DNA of 64,000 nt from an uncultured Azospirillum sp. (lineage in GTDB: Bacteria; Pseudomonadota; Alphaproteobacteria; RF32; CAG-239): the NCBI GenBank assembly GCA_900539605.1, contig UQCS01000001.1:74259-138258 (forward strand), read 5' to 3'. The notes beneath the pieces were generated by a model. That model was not told where the DNA came from and searched no databases. It saw nothing but the letters and a program-made list of their open reading frames with translations. Every line of letters begins with the position of its first letter. The stretch's first letter is position 1. Below, in pieces: positions 41,034 through 49,617 of this stretch. The translations under genes were made by a program, and so were the position numbers.

Positions 41034-42623
41034 ATGAGCAACATCAACACCAACCCGAGAAAAACTTTTGCGATCATCTCGCACCCCGACGCCGGTAAGA
41101 CAACCCTGACCGAAAAACTGCTGTTGTTCGGGGGCGCTATTCAACAAGCCGGCGCCGTTAAAGCCCGTGGCGAAAATCGCCGCGCCCGCTCCGACTGGAT
41201 GAAAGTGGAACAGGAGCGCGGCATCTCGGTTGCTTCTTCGGTGATGACATTCGACTATAAAAACATCACTTTCAACCTGCTCGACACTCCCGGCCACGAA
41301 GACTTCTCCGAAGATACTTACCGGGTACTGACCGCCGTAGACTCTGCAGTGATGGTAATAGACTCGGCAAAAGGTATTGAAACTCAGACCAAAAAACTGT
41401 TTGAAGTCTGCCGTTTGCGTAACGTGCCGATCATTACTTTCATCAACAAGCTCGATCGCGAAGGGCTGGACCCGTTCAGCCTGATGGACGATATTGAAAA
41501 AACACTGGCGCTTGATGTAACACCGGCAAGTTGGCCGATTGGTATGGGCAAAGATTTTCTCGGCTGCTATGACCTGATTGGCGATCAGTTGATTTTGATG
41601 AACAAAACCGGTGACAAATCGCAGAAAAACGCTACCATTGAAACCTGCCGGGGACTGGATGACCCCAAACTGGACCGGATGTTGCCGTCCCATGCGGTTG
41701 CCAAATTGCGTGAAGATATCGAAATGGTACGCGAATTGTGCCCGGCTTTTGACAAAGAAATGTATCTGGCCGGCGCTCTGACACCGGTGTTCTTCGGCAG
41801 CGCCATCAATAATTTCGGTGTACAGGAAATTTTGGAAGGACTGCACGCCATGGCACCGGCGCCGCGACCGCAGCCGGCCGCCGAACGTCCGATCAATCCG
41901 GACGAGGCCAAAGTCAGCGGTTTTGTTTTCAAAATTCAGGCTAACATGGACCCCAAACACCGTGATCGCATCGCTTTTATGCGCCTCTGTTCGGGACATT
42001 TTAAACGCGGCATGAGCCTGTATCAGGTACGAACAGGCAAACCGATTAAGGTCGCCACCCCGGTGATGTTTCTGGCTCAGGAACGCGAACTGGCGGAAGA
42101 CGCTTTTCCGGGTGACATTATCGGTATTCCCAACCACGGACAGCTGCGCATCGGCGATTGTCTGACCGAAGGTGAAAAACTTCATTTTACCGGCATCCCC
42201 AGTTTTGCCCCCGAACTGCTGAAAAGCGTGCGCGCTTTAGACCCGTTGAAGTCTAAACACTTGGGCAATGCCTTGCAGCAAATTGCCGAAGAAGGCGGCG
42301 CCAGCGTTTTTAAACCGGTGATCGGCGCCGAGTGGATTGTCGGCGTGGTCGGGGTACTGCAATTTGAAGTGATGGCCGATCGTATTCGCACCGAATTCGG
42401 CATTCCGGTCGCTTTTGAACCGACTCAATATTTTACCGCCCGCTGGACGGATGCGGATGATAAAGAATATTTGAAAAAGTTTATCGACACCAACCGCGCT
42501 TCGATGGCGATCGATCACGACGGTGCCGACGTTTTTCTGGCACGCAATGCCTGGCATCTGAACAAAGCCAAGGAAGATTTTCCCGAGATAAGGCTAAACA
42601 AAACCAGAGAACAGATTTTCTAA
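41034..42623 (+). CDS. prfC: Peptide chain release factor 3
   Basis: A GTPase that recycles RF1/RF2 after termination. The 529-residue protein has ISHPDAGKTTLTEKLLLFGGAIQ (G1 plus the RF3-specific tail), RGISVASS (G2), DTPGHEDFSEDTYR (G3), NKLDREG (G4) and the C-terminal domain with VGVLQFEV and RTEFGIPVAFEP. All features are those of RF3 rather than EF-G or TetM. It ends in a strong terminator. Confidence 0.97.
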   Translation: MSNINTNPRKTFAIISHPDAGKTTLTEKLLLFGGAIQQAGAVKARGENRRARSDWMKVEQERGISVASSVMTFDYKNITFNLLDTPGHEDFSEDTYRVLTAVDSAVMVIDSAKGIETQTKKLFEVCRLRNVPIITFINKLDREGLDPFSLMDDIEKTLALDVTPASWPIGMGKDFLGCYDLIGDQLILMNKTGDKSQKNATIETCRGLDDPKLDRMLPSHAVAKLREDIEMVRELCPAFDKEMYLAGALTPVFFGSAINNFGVQEILEGLHAMAPAPRPQPAAERPINPDEAKVSGFVFKIQANMDPKHRDRIAFMRLCSGHFKRGMSLYQVRTGKPIKVATPVMFLAQERELAEDAFPGDIIGIPNHGQLRIGDCLTEGEKLHFTGIPSFAPELLKSVRALDPLKSKHLGNALQQIAEEGGASVFKPVIGAEWIVGVVGVLQFEVMADRIRTEFGIPVAFEPTQYFTARWTDADDKEYLKKFIDTNRASMAIDHDGADVFLARNAWHLNKAKEDFPEIRLNKTREQIF

Positions 42624-42626
42624 ACA

Positions 42627-42662
42627 AAACCCCCTGTCAGCCAAAACCGACAGGGGGTTTAT
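42627..42662 (+). terminator. Terminator of prfC
   Basis: ACCCCCTGTC and GACAGGGGGT form a 10-bp stem with an AGCCAAAACC loop; T-rich sequence follows. Confidence 0.85.
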
Positions 42663-42727
42663 CTGCTTTTCTGCCTGTTTCTTCAGGCGCTCCCCTCTGG
42701 CAACACCGGCTTTGCAATGCGATTAAA

Positions 42728-44680
42728 TTATTTGTTCCACAGGCGGTAACCGATGCTGTCTCGTACCGTTTCCATCCGCAACTGCCCGTCTTTCAGATAA
42801 AAGCTGACCCCGCCGGCGCGCTCAAGATCAAAACAGTTGCCGTCCACCATGATCCCTTTCCGGCGCGTGACTGCCACCCGCGACGGATACACCGCGTTGG
42901 TGATTTCCTGCCTGCTCTTATATTCGGACATCGCATATTTGTTCAGCCAGTTTTGTTTGTTCCAACGATCGGCGCCGGGCATGAAATAAAAGCCGTCATC
43001 CGTTCGAACCGCCACCGTACGGGCATCCCGATCCACAATTAAATCGGGAAGATTAACCGTTAAGATGCTTAAAAAACCGGCAACAATCGCCGCCAGGCCC
43101 CACACCCGCCAACGGCAACGCCACAAACACAGCCACAGACCGCCAAAAGTAATCAACAACAGTCCCCACAACGGCATCGAAACCACGCCGGCAGCCGCAT
43201 GCGGCAACGATGCCACCCAGGTCGTGAGGTTGTTAACGGCCGAGAGGCCGTAACCGACCAGTTTAAGCGGCAGCATTTCCAACCCCAACGGCATGAGCAA
43301 AAGCGAAATCAGCACAAAAGGCATAATGACAAAACCGATCAGCGGTCCCGCCGCCATGTTGGTAAGGCTGGTATAAAGCGCAACTCGGTTAAAATGGTAA
43401 ATCGCAAACGGCAGGGTTGCCAGAGAAGCGACCAAATCGGCAATGATCACACCGAGAAAATAGGCCCAAATACCGCGTAATACGCGGCCACCCAGAGAAA
43501 CTTCCTCACCGTTCAAAAAACGATTGAGACGACCGGCAAATTTTTCATAAAAAGCCACCAAAGCCGTCACCGCGGCAAAAGACATCTGGAAACTGGCACT
43601 GATCAGGGCCTGCGGTGAAATCACCAGAACAATCAGCGCTGCCCACGCCAATGTACGCATTGAAATGGCCTGCCGCTCAAACAATACTGCCAACAGCACC
43701 ACGAACGTCATCACAAAAGCCCGTTGTGCCGGAATGGCTGCACCGGAAATAACCAAATAAACCGCGCTGATAAAAATCGCTAAAACAGCCGCCGCTTTTT
43801 TGGAATTGTAACGCAACGAAAGCGCCGGAACCAACGCCATGACAAAACGCACCAGAAAAAACATCAGTCCGGCTAACATGCTCATATGCAGGCCCGAAAT
43901 CGACAGAAAATGGGCCAACCCCGAATCGCGATAAGCATTGATCAGCGGTTTGCTGATTTTGCTCTGATTGCCGGCAACGATCGCAACCGCAACTGCCGCC
44001 TGATCAGGCGGCAAAACCGCTTCAATCCGCTGTGAAATTGTTTGACGCAATGCCGCCGCCAAATCAGAAAAACGCGGCAACGGATTTGGGCACGCCACGG
44101 GCAAAACTTCGCTGGGAATATAACCGGTGCCGGTGATACCGTTAAAAAACAACTGGCGATCAAACTGATAACCGCCGGCCATGCTGGTTTTGAACAACGG
44201 TGACACCACCGCAATCATTTCTATACAGTCGCCCGCTTTCAGTCCCGGATCTTTTTGAACCATGGTCAGACGATAGCGCCCGGCAATTGCTTTTCCGTCA
44301 AAATCACTCATATTGCTCAGAAGAATCCTCGGTTTTCCGCGATAGTTGGTATCCAGCTTGTCGATACGGCCGCTTAAATAAATTTTGTGGTCAGTTGCCG
44401 GCGCTTCCAAACGGCTCAAATATATCGTTTTCAGTTGAATGTTGGCAAAACCCAAAACCGCCAGCAGCAACGGAAACAAAATCCGCAATCCCGCCGGACG
44501 ATGCCGCAACAGCCACGCAGCTAACAGAAAAACTTCCAGAAGACCGAGAATAATCCATGCCGACGGCTCGACCGGCAGGGCAAAATAAATGCCGATCCCG
44601 GCGGCGAAAAATACCGGCAGCCACAGAAACCAACGATTCTGTTCGGCCAAAAAACAACTTTTCAATTCAGACCACACCAA
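42728..44680 (-). CDS. comEC: ComEC/Rec2-family membrane protein
   Basis: A polytopic inner-membrane DNA-uptake channel family member, 650 residues. An N-terminal DUF4131-type region with three helices and an OB-like periplasmic segment (YLSGRIDKLDTNYRGKPRI) leads to the competence domain (HFLSISGLHMSMLAGLMFF and IPAQRAFVMTFVVLLAV, residues ~260-540). The C-terminal metallo-beta-lactamase nuclease domain found in Bacillus and many Proteobacteria is absent; only a ~100-residue tail remains, as in several Alphaproteobacteria. The start is TTG 44680 or GTG 44677. Whether the cell is transformable cannot be judged here. Confidence 0.88.
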   Translation of the reverse strand: MVWSELKSCFLAEQNRWFLWLPVFFAAGIGIYFALPVEPSAWIILGLLEVFLLAAWLLRHRPAGLRILFPLLLAVLGFANIQLKTIYLSRLEAPATDHKIYLSGRIDKLDTNYRGKPRILLSNMSDFDGKAIAGRYRLTMVQKDPGLKAGDCIEMIAVVSPLFKTSMAGGYQFDRQLFFNGITGTGYIPSEVLPVACPNPLPRFSDLAAALRQTISQRIEAVLPPDQAAVAVAIVAGNQSKISKPLINAYRDSGLAHFLSISGLHMSMLAGLMFFLVRFVMALVPALSLRYNSKKAAAVLAIFISAVYLVISGAAIPAQRAFVMTFVVLLAVLFERQAISMRTLAWAALIVLVISPQALISASFQMSFAAVTALVAFYEKFAGRLNRFLNGEEVSLGGRVLRGIWAYFLGVIIADLVASLATLPFAIYHFNRVALYTSLTNMAAGPLIGFVIMPFVLISLLLMPLGLEMLPLKLVGYGLSAVNNLTTWVASLPHAAAGVVSMPLWGLLLITFGGLWLCLWRCRWRVWGLAAIVAGFLSILTVNLPDLIVDRDARTVAVRTDDGFYFMPGADRWNKQNWLNKYAMSEYKSRQEITNAVYPSRVAVTRRKGIMVDGNCFDLERAGGVSFYLKDGQLRMETVRDSIGYRLWNK

Positions 44681-44733
44681 AAATTACTCTCATCTGTTCG
44701 CATTTATATATAAGCTTTAGTACATAAACAGAA

Positions 44734-44764
44734 AAGTGCCAAACAAAAAATGTTTGACACCTTT
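44734..44764 (-). terminator. Hairpin after the 98-residue gene
   Basis: On the minus strand GTGTCAAAC pairs with GTTTGGCAC (one wobble) around ATTTTTT, followed by TTTTCTG. It lies 9 bases after the stop codon of the 98-residue gene. Confidence 0.6.
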
Positions 44765-44772
44765 CAATAACG

Positions 44773-45069
44773 TTAATACAGCAGCATTTCCAGCCGTGCC
44801 TTAACAGCAGCCATATCCCGCGGATGAATAACAATGACGTTCATCGCCAAAAAAGGGATAAAAGACATCAGATCCTCGGTAACAACCAGCGTGCCGCTGT
44901 TCTTAAAAGCCGGCATGTACAACGGCAGATCGTCACATACAAAGATAGCCGCTTCGTCATAATAGGATTGCCAACAGTCAACCAAACGGTCAACGGGGTT
45001 ATTTTCATGCCCGATTGCAAGTTCGGGAGAAAATTCTGACAATTCGTTTAACAATTCTTTGATCGTCAT
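44773..45069 (-). CDS. Small conserved-looking protein of unknown function
   Basis: A 98-residue soluble protein (MTIKELLNELSEFSPELAIG and onward) with alternating beta and helix segments: the pattern DEAAIFVCDDLPLY, SGTLVVTEDL, MNVIVIHPRD suggests a small alpha/beta fold. Two Cys, no signal sequence. I do not recognise a family. It is flanked by comEC and a lipoprotein on the same strand but has its own gap and terminator, so it may be an independent gene. Confidence 0.5.
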   Translation of the reverse strand: MTIKELLNELSEFSPELAIGHENNPVDRLVDCWQSYYDEAAIFVCDDLPLYMPAFKNSGTLVVTEDLMSFIPFLAMNVIVIHPRDMAAVKARLEMLLY

Positions 45070-45133
45070 AATTTATGAATAATGGTTATTACTTCATTTA
45101 TATTTGTTCTTTGTCCAAATGTCAACCGACGGA

Positions 45134-46375
45134 TCAGAAGTTGCTTTTCAGCCCGATAAAACGGCATTGATTACGGCCGGCAGAAGACAAGGCTTCGGTT
45201 CCCTGCCCGATCATATCAATCACTTCCGCGCTTCGGTCGTAATCGACATGGGCCGCCACCGGATTGACTACGCCGACGCCGAACGCCGATACCACGCCGG
45301 TAACATTGATACTGATGTTGGTTACCTGCGGACACATGCGGGAATCGATATAGTTGTCGACAAAATCGGGTTCAATCGCATAAGTCAGGAGGTCGTTAGG
45401 ATCGTTGAATGCCACGATGTTAAGGCGGCTGACAGCGCGTTTGGCATAATTTTTGCCGCCGGGCGTACAATACGAGGGTATCTGGTTGTTGACCGGAGCC
45501 GGATTTGCCCGCATGTGCAAAAGCGGCAGTTGGTTGGCCATCATAAATACCGTCATTTTTTTGTCTTTCAGTCGCGCCGATGCCGCATTTTGCAAAGACT
45601 GTTCGGCCTGATCCAGATTTTCGATCATGGCGGTAAAGCTGTCGATGAAAATCTTACTGCCCAAACTATGGGTGATAAAAACAACGTTTTGTTCGGCGAT
45701 TGCCGCCATTTGTTCGGCAGCCGAAATCCGGCAACTGCCTTTTTGATAAGACGGCAGATCCTCCCAATCGGTTCGCAGCATCCAGCACATCGCCTGAGCT
45801 GCCGATTGCAAAATCAGATCACGACCGCTGCTCATGTAAAAAACCGCATCCGGCAGCGCGTTGTCCAAAAACTTTTTCATCGTCTGATTAAAAACAACCC
45901 GCCGGCTCGCATACAGTTGTGAATAATCATAGACCAGCATTTGTTTCTGAGCCGCGGTTATTTCCGACCACGTCAATTCGTAGAACAGAATTTTTTTCTT
46001 CATTTCACGATCGGCCAGAAAAGTTACCCGCAAATTGCCGAGATCGGTGTCCGGATTATCGGGGCTGCGCAAGGCAATATTTTTGTTAGAGCGTGACATG
46101 ACATCCAACCCGAGGTTTTGCGCCAGATTTTCCTGTAACAACAGCGAATAGCCGGGATAATGGGTACCGATGCCGTGAATCATCAAAATTTTAATCGGCT
46201 GTCGCGATTGCAAATGAGCGTCGACGCCGGCAACCCAGTGACCGGTAACAATGCAGGGTCCCAAATTATTAACGGTTTGAGTTTCATGCAGCAGCTCTTC
46301 GGCAATTCCGCGTCCGACGGCCCGGCATCCTGCCGTCAAAACAAAAATGATCAGCAAAAAAATGATTTTAGGCAT
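45134..46375 (-). CDS. Lipoprotein with alpha/beta-hydrolase (lipase-like) domain
   Basis: A 413-residue lipoprotein: signal sequence MPKIIFLLIIFVLTAGC with lipobox LTAGC. The mature protein has an alpha/beta-hydrolase layout: oxyanion strand ILMIHGIGTHYPGYS, nucleophile elbow FITHSLGSKIF (Ser in HSLGS), a plausible acid in NIVAFNDPNDLLTY and a plausible His in AAHVDYDRS. The middle is an unusual ~150-residue insertion. The combination suggests an envelope-bound esterase or phospholipase acting in the periplasm or at the surface. It is divergent from the 256-residue helical protein gene. Confidence 0.75.
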   Translation of the reverse strand: MPKIIFLLIIFVLTAGCRAVGRGIAEELLHETQTVNNLGPCIVTGHWVAGVDAHLQSRQPIKILMIHGIGTHYPGYSLLLQENLAQNLGLDVMSRSNKNIALRSPDNPDTDLGNLRVTFLADREMKKKILFYELTWSEITAAQKQMLVYDYSQLYASRRVVFNQTMKKFLDNALPDAVFYMSSGRDLILQSAAQAMCWMLRTDWEDLPSYQKGSCRISAAEQMAAIAEQNVVFITHSLGSKIFIDSFTAMIENLDQAEQSLQNAASARLKDKKMTVFMMANQLPLLHMRANPAPVNNQIPSYCTPGGKNYAKRAVSRLNIVAFNDPNDLLTYAIEPDFVDNYIDSRMCPQVTNISINVTGVVSAFGVGVVNPVAAHVDYDRSAEVIDMIGQGTEALSSAGRNQCRFIGLKSNF

Positions 46376-46463
46376 TTAAATGTTCCAAATTAACAAATTA
46401 TAGGCTATTATTAACTGATATAATCTTATTTCAGCAAAATTAAATATGACAAGGATGGGAAAA

Positions 46464-47231
46464 ATGGCCGCCGATTATTCAATGCTTACAATCGTAACCC
46501 AGCAAATTCAGAATCTGTACAAGCAGGTAAAGGGACTGAATTGCAACAACACCACCGAAATACTCAAAACCGGGGCAATGGTCGACAAAATGCTGATGCA
46601 GTATCGTGATAACGTTGAACTGCTGATCCTGCAGGCTCATTTGGAAATTCTTAACTCCCGCGAACAACGGGCACGCGCAATTGCCTCACGGGTATGGGAA
46701 CTGGGCGGAAACATTTCGCTGCTGTTTGAAAAAATGTATCTGGACGACCTGATCAATCTCGGTATGCTCGAAATGGCGATGATGCTGATCAAACCGCATT
46801 TTGAAAACCTCAATCAGGATATCGACGTTTTTCCGCTGGAAATGATCAAATTCGCCCTCATTACCGGTAGTGTGCCGCTGCTGAAAAAGTTGGCGGTCCT
46901 TAATCCCGCCGAACCTTTGTTTGCTGCCCTTAATCAATTTGCCGATGCTTACCGCGTCAACAATTATGAGGAACATTTCAAAAACATTCAGCGTATTGTG
47001 ATTGACACCTTCGGCCGCGAGATTTGCGCTTATGATTACAACATATATACCAACCGTGGTTTTACGGATTTGGAAATTGTGCTTTACTTCAGCAACTACA
47101 ACTTGGAACTGAAAAAATATCAGACTCTGCTCAATACGAAAATCGACGGATATTGTCTGACGTCCGGTGTTAAGCGAATTCACAATCTCAGTTTTGTATG
47201 CCGTAACATCAAGGACCACCCGAAATTCTGA
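46464..47231 (+). CDS. Helical repeat protein of unknown function
   Basis: An unrecognised protein of about 255 residues, almost all alpha-helical, with TPR-like alternation (LLILQAHLEILNSREQRARA, LFEKMYLDDLINLGMLEMAM). A C-terminal section is more mixed, with several Tyr and two Cys. No signal peptide or membrane span. ATG 46464 is preferred since AAGGA stands 8 bases or so upstream; in-frame ATGs at 46446 and 46455 lie too close to or before that site. A terminator follows directly. Confidence 0.6.
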   Translation: MAADYSMLTIVTQQIQNLYKQVKGLNCNNTTEILKTGAMVDKMLMQYRDNVELLILQAHLEILNSREQRARAIASRVWELGGNISLLFEKMYLDDLINLGMLEMAMMLIKPHFENLNQDIDVFPLEMIKFALITGSVPLLKKLAVLNPAEPLFAALNQFADAYRVNNYEEHFKNIQRIVIDTFGREICAYDYNIYTNRGFTDLEIVLYFSNYNLELKKYQTLLNTKIDGYCLTSGVKRIHNLSFVCRNIKDHPKF

Positions 47232-47249
47232 CCGTTATTTCGCAAATTG

Positions 47250-47281
47250 TAAAACCCCCGCCTTTTGGCGGGGGTTTTAAC
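47250..47281. terminator. Bidirectional terminator
   Basis: AAAACCCCCGCC and GGCGGGGGTTTT form a perfect 12-bp stem with a TTTT loop between convergent genes. Confidence 0.92.
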
Positions 47282-47293
47282 TTGCAACCGTTT

Positions 47294-48487
47294 TTATTTG
47301 GCCGGCGTAATAATTTGCGGCAGCCCCTGCGCTTTGCGCTTGGTTTCTGCCTGTTCAATCTTGGCAAACAGTTTTCGCCCCGAATTACGTAACAACTTAT
47401 GCAGCAGTTTTTGAGCAATTTCCTGTTCGTTTTCACCATTTTCAAACAAGACAAAACGATTTTGATGTTCCGAAAACGAGACCGATGCATTTTGCATTTT
47501 CAGTTCCAAAGAAACAACCATCTGGATCCGCTTGGTTTGAGAATTCAGGGCATCGATCTTGGCTTTCAGCACCTTGGGGTGCAGCACATAGGCCGCACTT
47601 CCCGGATTGTCGACCAACAAATAGCCTTCGGTATCGGCAAACATGTCTTTCAACACCTGAGCCGATTTTGACGAATGTGTATTGTTGTTGAACTCGACCG
47701 GGCTGACATAAACATAAGCTTTTTCGGTCACCGCCGGAATCGCTGCCGCTTCGGCAGCCGGGGTGGCAATCTTCACAGGGACAGACGCCGTCGGTGCGGT
47801 TGTTTCCGGTTTGGGCAGATTTTCGGGAGGCGGCGGCAATTCCCCGGTACTCAGATAACCGCTGGTTTCATCCGCGGTCTCTCCGCCGTAAACCACGGCC
47901 GGTTCTTCGTTCTCGGTTTCACTTCCGATGCCCGTTTCCTGTTCGGCTGCCAGTTCCTCGCGGCCGTCGTACAAAACTTCCGAATCGGGTTCCCGAGACT
48001 CGGCCGCAACCGGATCATCCGCTTCGGTCAGCACTTCTTCCTCAATCCCCGCCGCTTCTTTAATATCATATTCGGGTGCCGGATTATGGGGGGAATAGTT
48101 GGCAATCACGGTTACGATATCGGCAGCAGGAATCGCCCCGGTCACCTTAACGCACAATTCATTATCGTTTTGGCTGACGGTACGCACCATCAGGTCTTGC
48201 ACATAGTTGTCGACCAGATTATAAACAATGACGTTAAAATCGTGTTCCAACATGTTGGAACGCAGTTCAGAAAGGCTTTCGACCTGGCTCACCGCCTTGT
48301 AACTGGCCTTGTCGGTTACCCGAACGCGGATACTTGACTTCGACTGCCCGGGAACAAATTTTTCACAGGCTTCGCCTTTGATTTTCACCAAATCGGCCGT
48401 ACGGGCCGAAAAGGCCAGCACACCGAACAAAGCCACCGATGCTGCAAACAAACCCGCTTTCAATTTACCACCAACTTCTGTCATCAT
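47294..48487 (-). CDS. Envelope protein with LPP20/FlgT-like N-terminal region
   Basis: A 397-residue protein with an N-terminal signal/anchor (LKAGLFAASVALFGVLAFSA). The region ~35-130 (VKIKGEACEKFVPGQ, then IRVRVTDKASYKAV and onward) resembles the small alpha/beta LPP20/FlgT-N fold. A central acidic, Pro-rich linker (~140-255) separates it from a C-terminal domain (VYVSPVEFNNNTHSSKSAQV, YLLVDNPGSAAYVLHPKV) with a CsgG/LpoB-like look. It starts inside the preceding lipoprotein gene (overlap 23 bases), so the two are co-translated and probably work together in the periplasm. A link to flagellar H-ring proteins is conceivable but weak. Confidence 0.5.
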   Translation of the reverse strand: MMTEVGGKLKAGLFAASVALFGVLAFSARTADLVKIKGEACEKFVPGQSKSSIRVRVTDKASYKAVSQVESLSELRSNMLEHDFNVIVYNLVDNYVQDLMVRTVSQNDNELCVKVTGAIPAADIVTVIANYSPHNPAPEYDIKEAAGIEEEVLTEADDPVAAESREPDSEVLYDGREELAAEQETGIGSETENEEPAVVYGGETADETSGYLSTGELPPPPENLPKPETTAPTASVPVKIATPAAEAAAIPAVTEKAYVYVSPVEFNNNTHSSKSAQVLKDMFADTEGYLLVDNPGSAAYVLHPKVLKAKIDALNSQTKRIQMVVSLELKMQNASVSFSEHQNRFVLFENGENEQEIAQKLLHKLLRNSGRKLFAKIEQAETKRKAQGLPQIITPAK

Positions 48488-48998
48488 TTTGAACCTGACG
48501 GATGGTTTCCATCCAGTTGCCCACTTCATTGTTGTTTTGATCAAGCAGGATCATTTTATATTGCAGAAGACTGCCGGGCATTCCTTCGACGTTCAGACGA
48601 CTGACAACAATGTCAAGCCAGTAATCGGCATCTTCCTGTTTATTGACCAGCGTAAAGGCTTTGGAACCGTCAATAATTTCGCGGGTTACGCGACGCGAAT
48701 GCGAAAAACCGTCCGGAACATGACCGGCACCGGCTTTCTTAATCTGCATCACATACAATTTCGGGCGTGCCGGCTGTTCGTAAATTTCGGTCGTTTGATC
48801 CAACATCTTGTTGGTGGCACGAGCGGCGACCACGGCGTACAACTGCGACGCCGAAGTCTCTTCATACAGGTTACTCAGTCCGTAGGGCGTTTCGGTCACA
48901 AGGTGCGGTACAACGGTTTCGGGTTCCGGTTGCGGATGCTGCCATGCCGTACATCCGGCCAGAGCGCCGGCGGTCAGAATAACGAATATTTTGTTCAT
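48465..48998 (-). CDS. LpoB/YcfM-like lipoprotein
   Basis: A lipoprotein of 177 residues with lipobox LAGC after MNKIFVILTAGA. The mature domain (LYAVVAARATNKMLDQTTEI, RPKLYVMQIKKAG, then TREIIDGSKAFTLVNKQEDADYWLDIVVSR) has the RPk(l/v)xxxxixN...dGs..ftlv pattern of LpoB-type activators of penicillin-binding proteins, a fold shared with CsgG and FlgO. ATG 48998 is chosen because AAGG lies 8 bases upstream and the hydrophobic core begins at once. It overlaps the downstream envelope-protein gene. Confidence 0.5.
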   Translation of the reverse strand: MNKIFVILTAGALAGCTAWQHPQPEPETVVPHLVTETPYGLSNLYEETSASQLYAVVAARATNKMLDQTTEIYEQPARPKLYVMQIKKAGAGHVPDGFSHSRRVTREIIDGSKAFTLVNKQEDADYWLDIVVSRLNVEGMPGSLLQYKMILLDQNNNEVGNWMETIRQVQNDDRSWW

Positions 48999-49171
48999 GA
49001 ATTTAGCCTTCCTTATCAAATCAGTTTATGCGGAGTATAAGCAATTTTTATTATTTTCTCAATCAAATTTTTGCCGGGGCCATGAAAAATCGATAGTTTT
49101 ATTGCTTTTATTTTTTTTCTGTTTTATAGTCGGCATTAGATTTTTAACATCTCAACAAAGATTTTAAGAAA

Positions 49172-49609
49172 ATGGTTTTGACTTTTACGGTGATTCTGCT
49201 CGGACTGCTGCTGTTGGTGCCGCCGCTGAAAAAAAACAGTTTTTACATGGTACATACCGGACTGGTTATTATGGCAGCTTATTATGTCGAAAGCTTTTAT
49301 TTCACCACCACGCCCTTCCATCCCAAAACGCTGCTGTTGTTTCTGGTTTTTCAGCTGGCTTCAATCAACCTGATCACTTTCGTGGCTTACGGCGTTGACA
49401 AACACGCGGCGCAAAGCGGGGCATGGCGGGTGCCCGAAAGTACACTGCACACTTTGGAATTTCTGGGCGGCTGGGGCGGCGCTTTGTTGGGACAAAAGTT
49501 TTTCCGCCACAAGTCAAAAAAGAAAAGCTATCAGACTTTTTTCTGGATGATGATGCTGTTTGAAGCAGCGTTGGTGTTTGTTATTTTGAAATTTTTAAAA
49601 ATAGTTTAG
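49172..49609 (+). CDS. DUF1294-family membrane protein
   Basis: A 145-residue inner-membrane protein with four hydrophobic helices. The C-terminal ~85 residues show the DUF1294 signature: AYGVDKHAAQSGAWRVPES then LGGWGGALLGQKFFRHKSKKKSYQ (YxxDKxxAxxxxxRxPE...GGxxGaxxxxxxfRHKTxK). The N-terminal ~60 residues add two extra helices. Function unknown in the family; it sometimes occurs fused to cold-shock domains. It ends 8 bases before the MsbA-like exporter gene. Confidence 0.85.
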   Translation: MVLTFTVILLGLLLLVPPLKKNSFYMVHTGLVIMAAYYVESFYFTTTPFHPKTLLLFLVFQLASINLITFVAYGVDKHAAQSGAWRVPESTLHTLEFLGGWGGALLGQKFFRHKSKKKSYQTFFWMMMLFEAALVFVILKFLKIV

Positions 49610-49617
49610 GACGACTG

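Noticed and set aside
40920..42185. Long minus-strand frame opposite prfC
   Set aside because: Shadow of prfC, whose motifs are complete; the antisense product has no family features.
46479..47219. Long antisense open frames opposite the helical repeat protein
   Set aside because: They mirror codon structure of the real gene, have no ribosome-binding site and show no recognisable domain.
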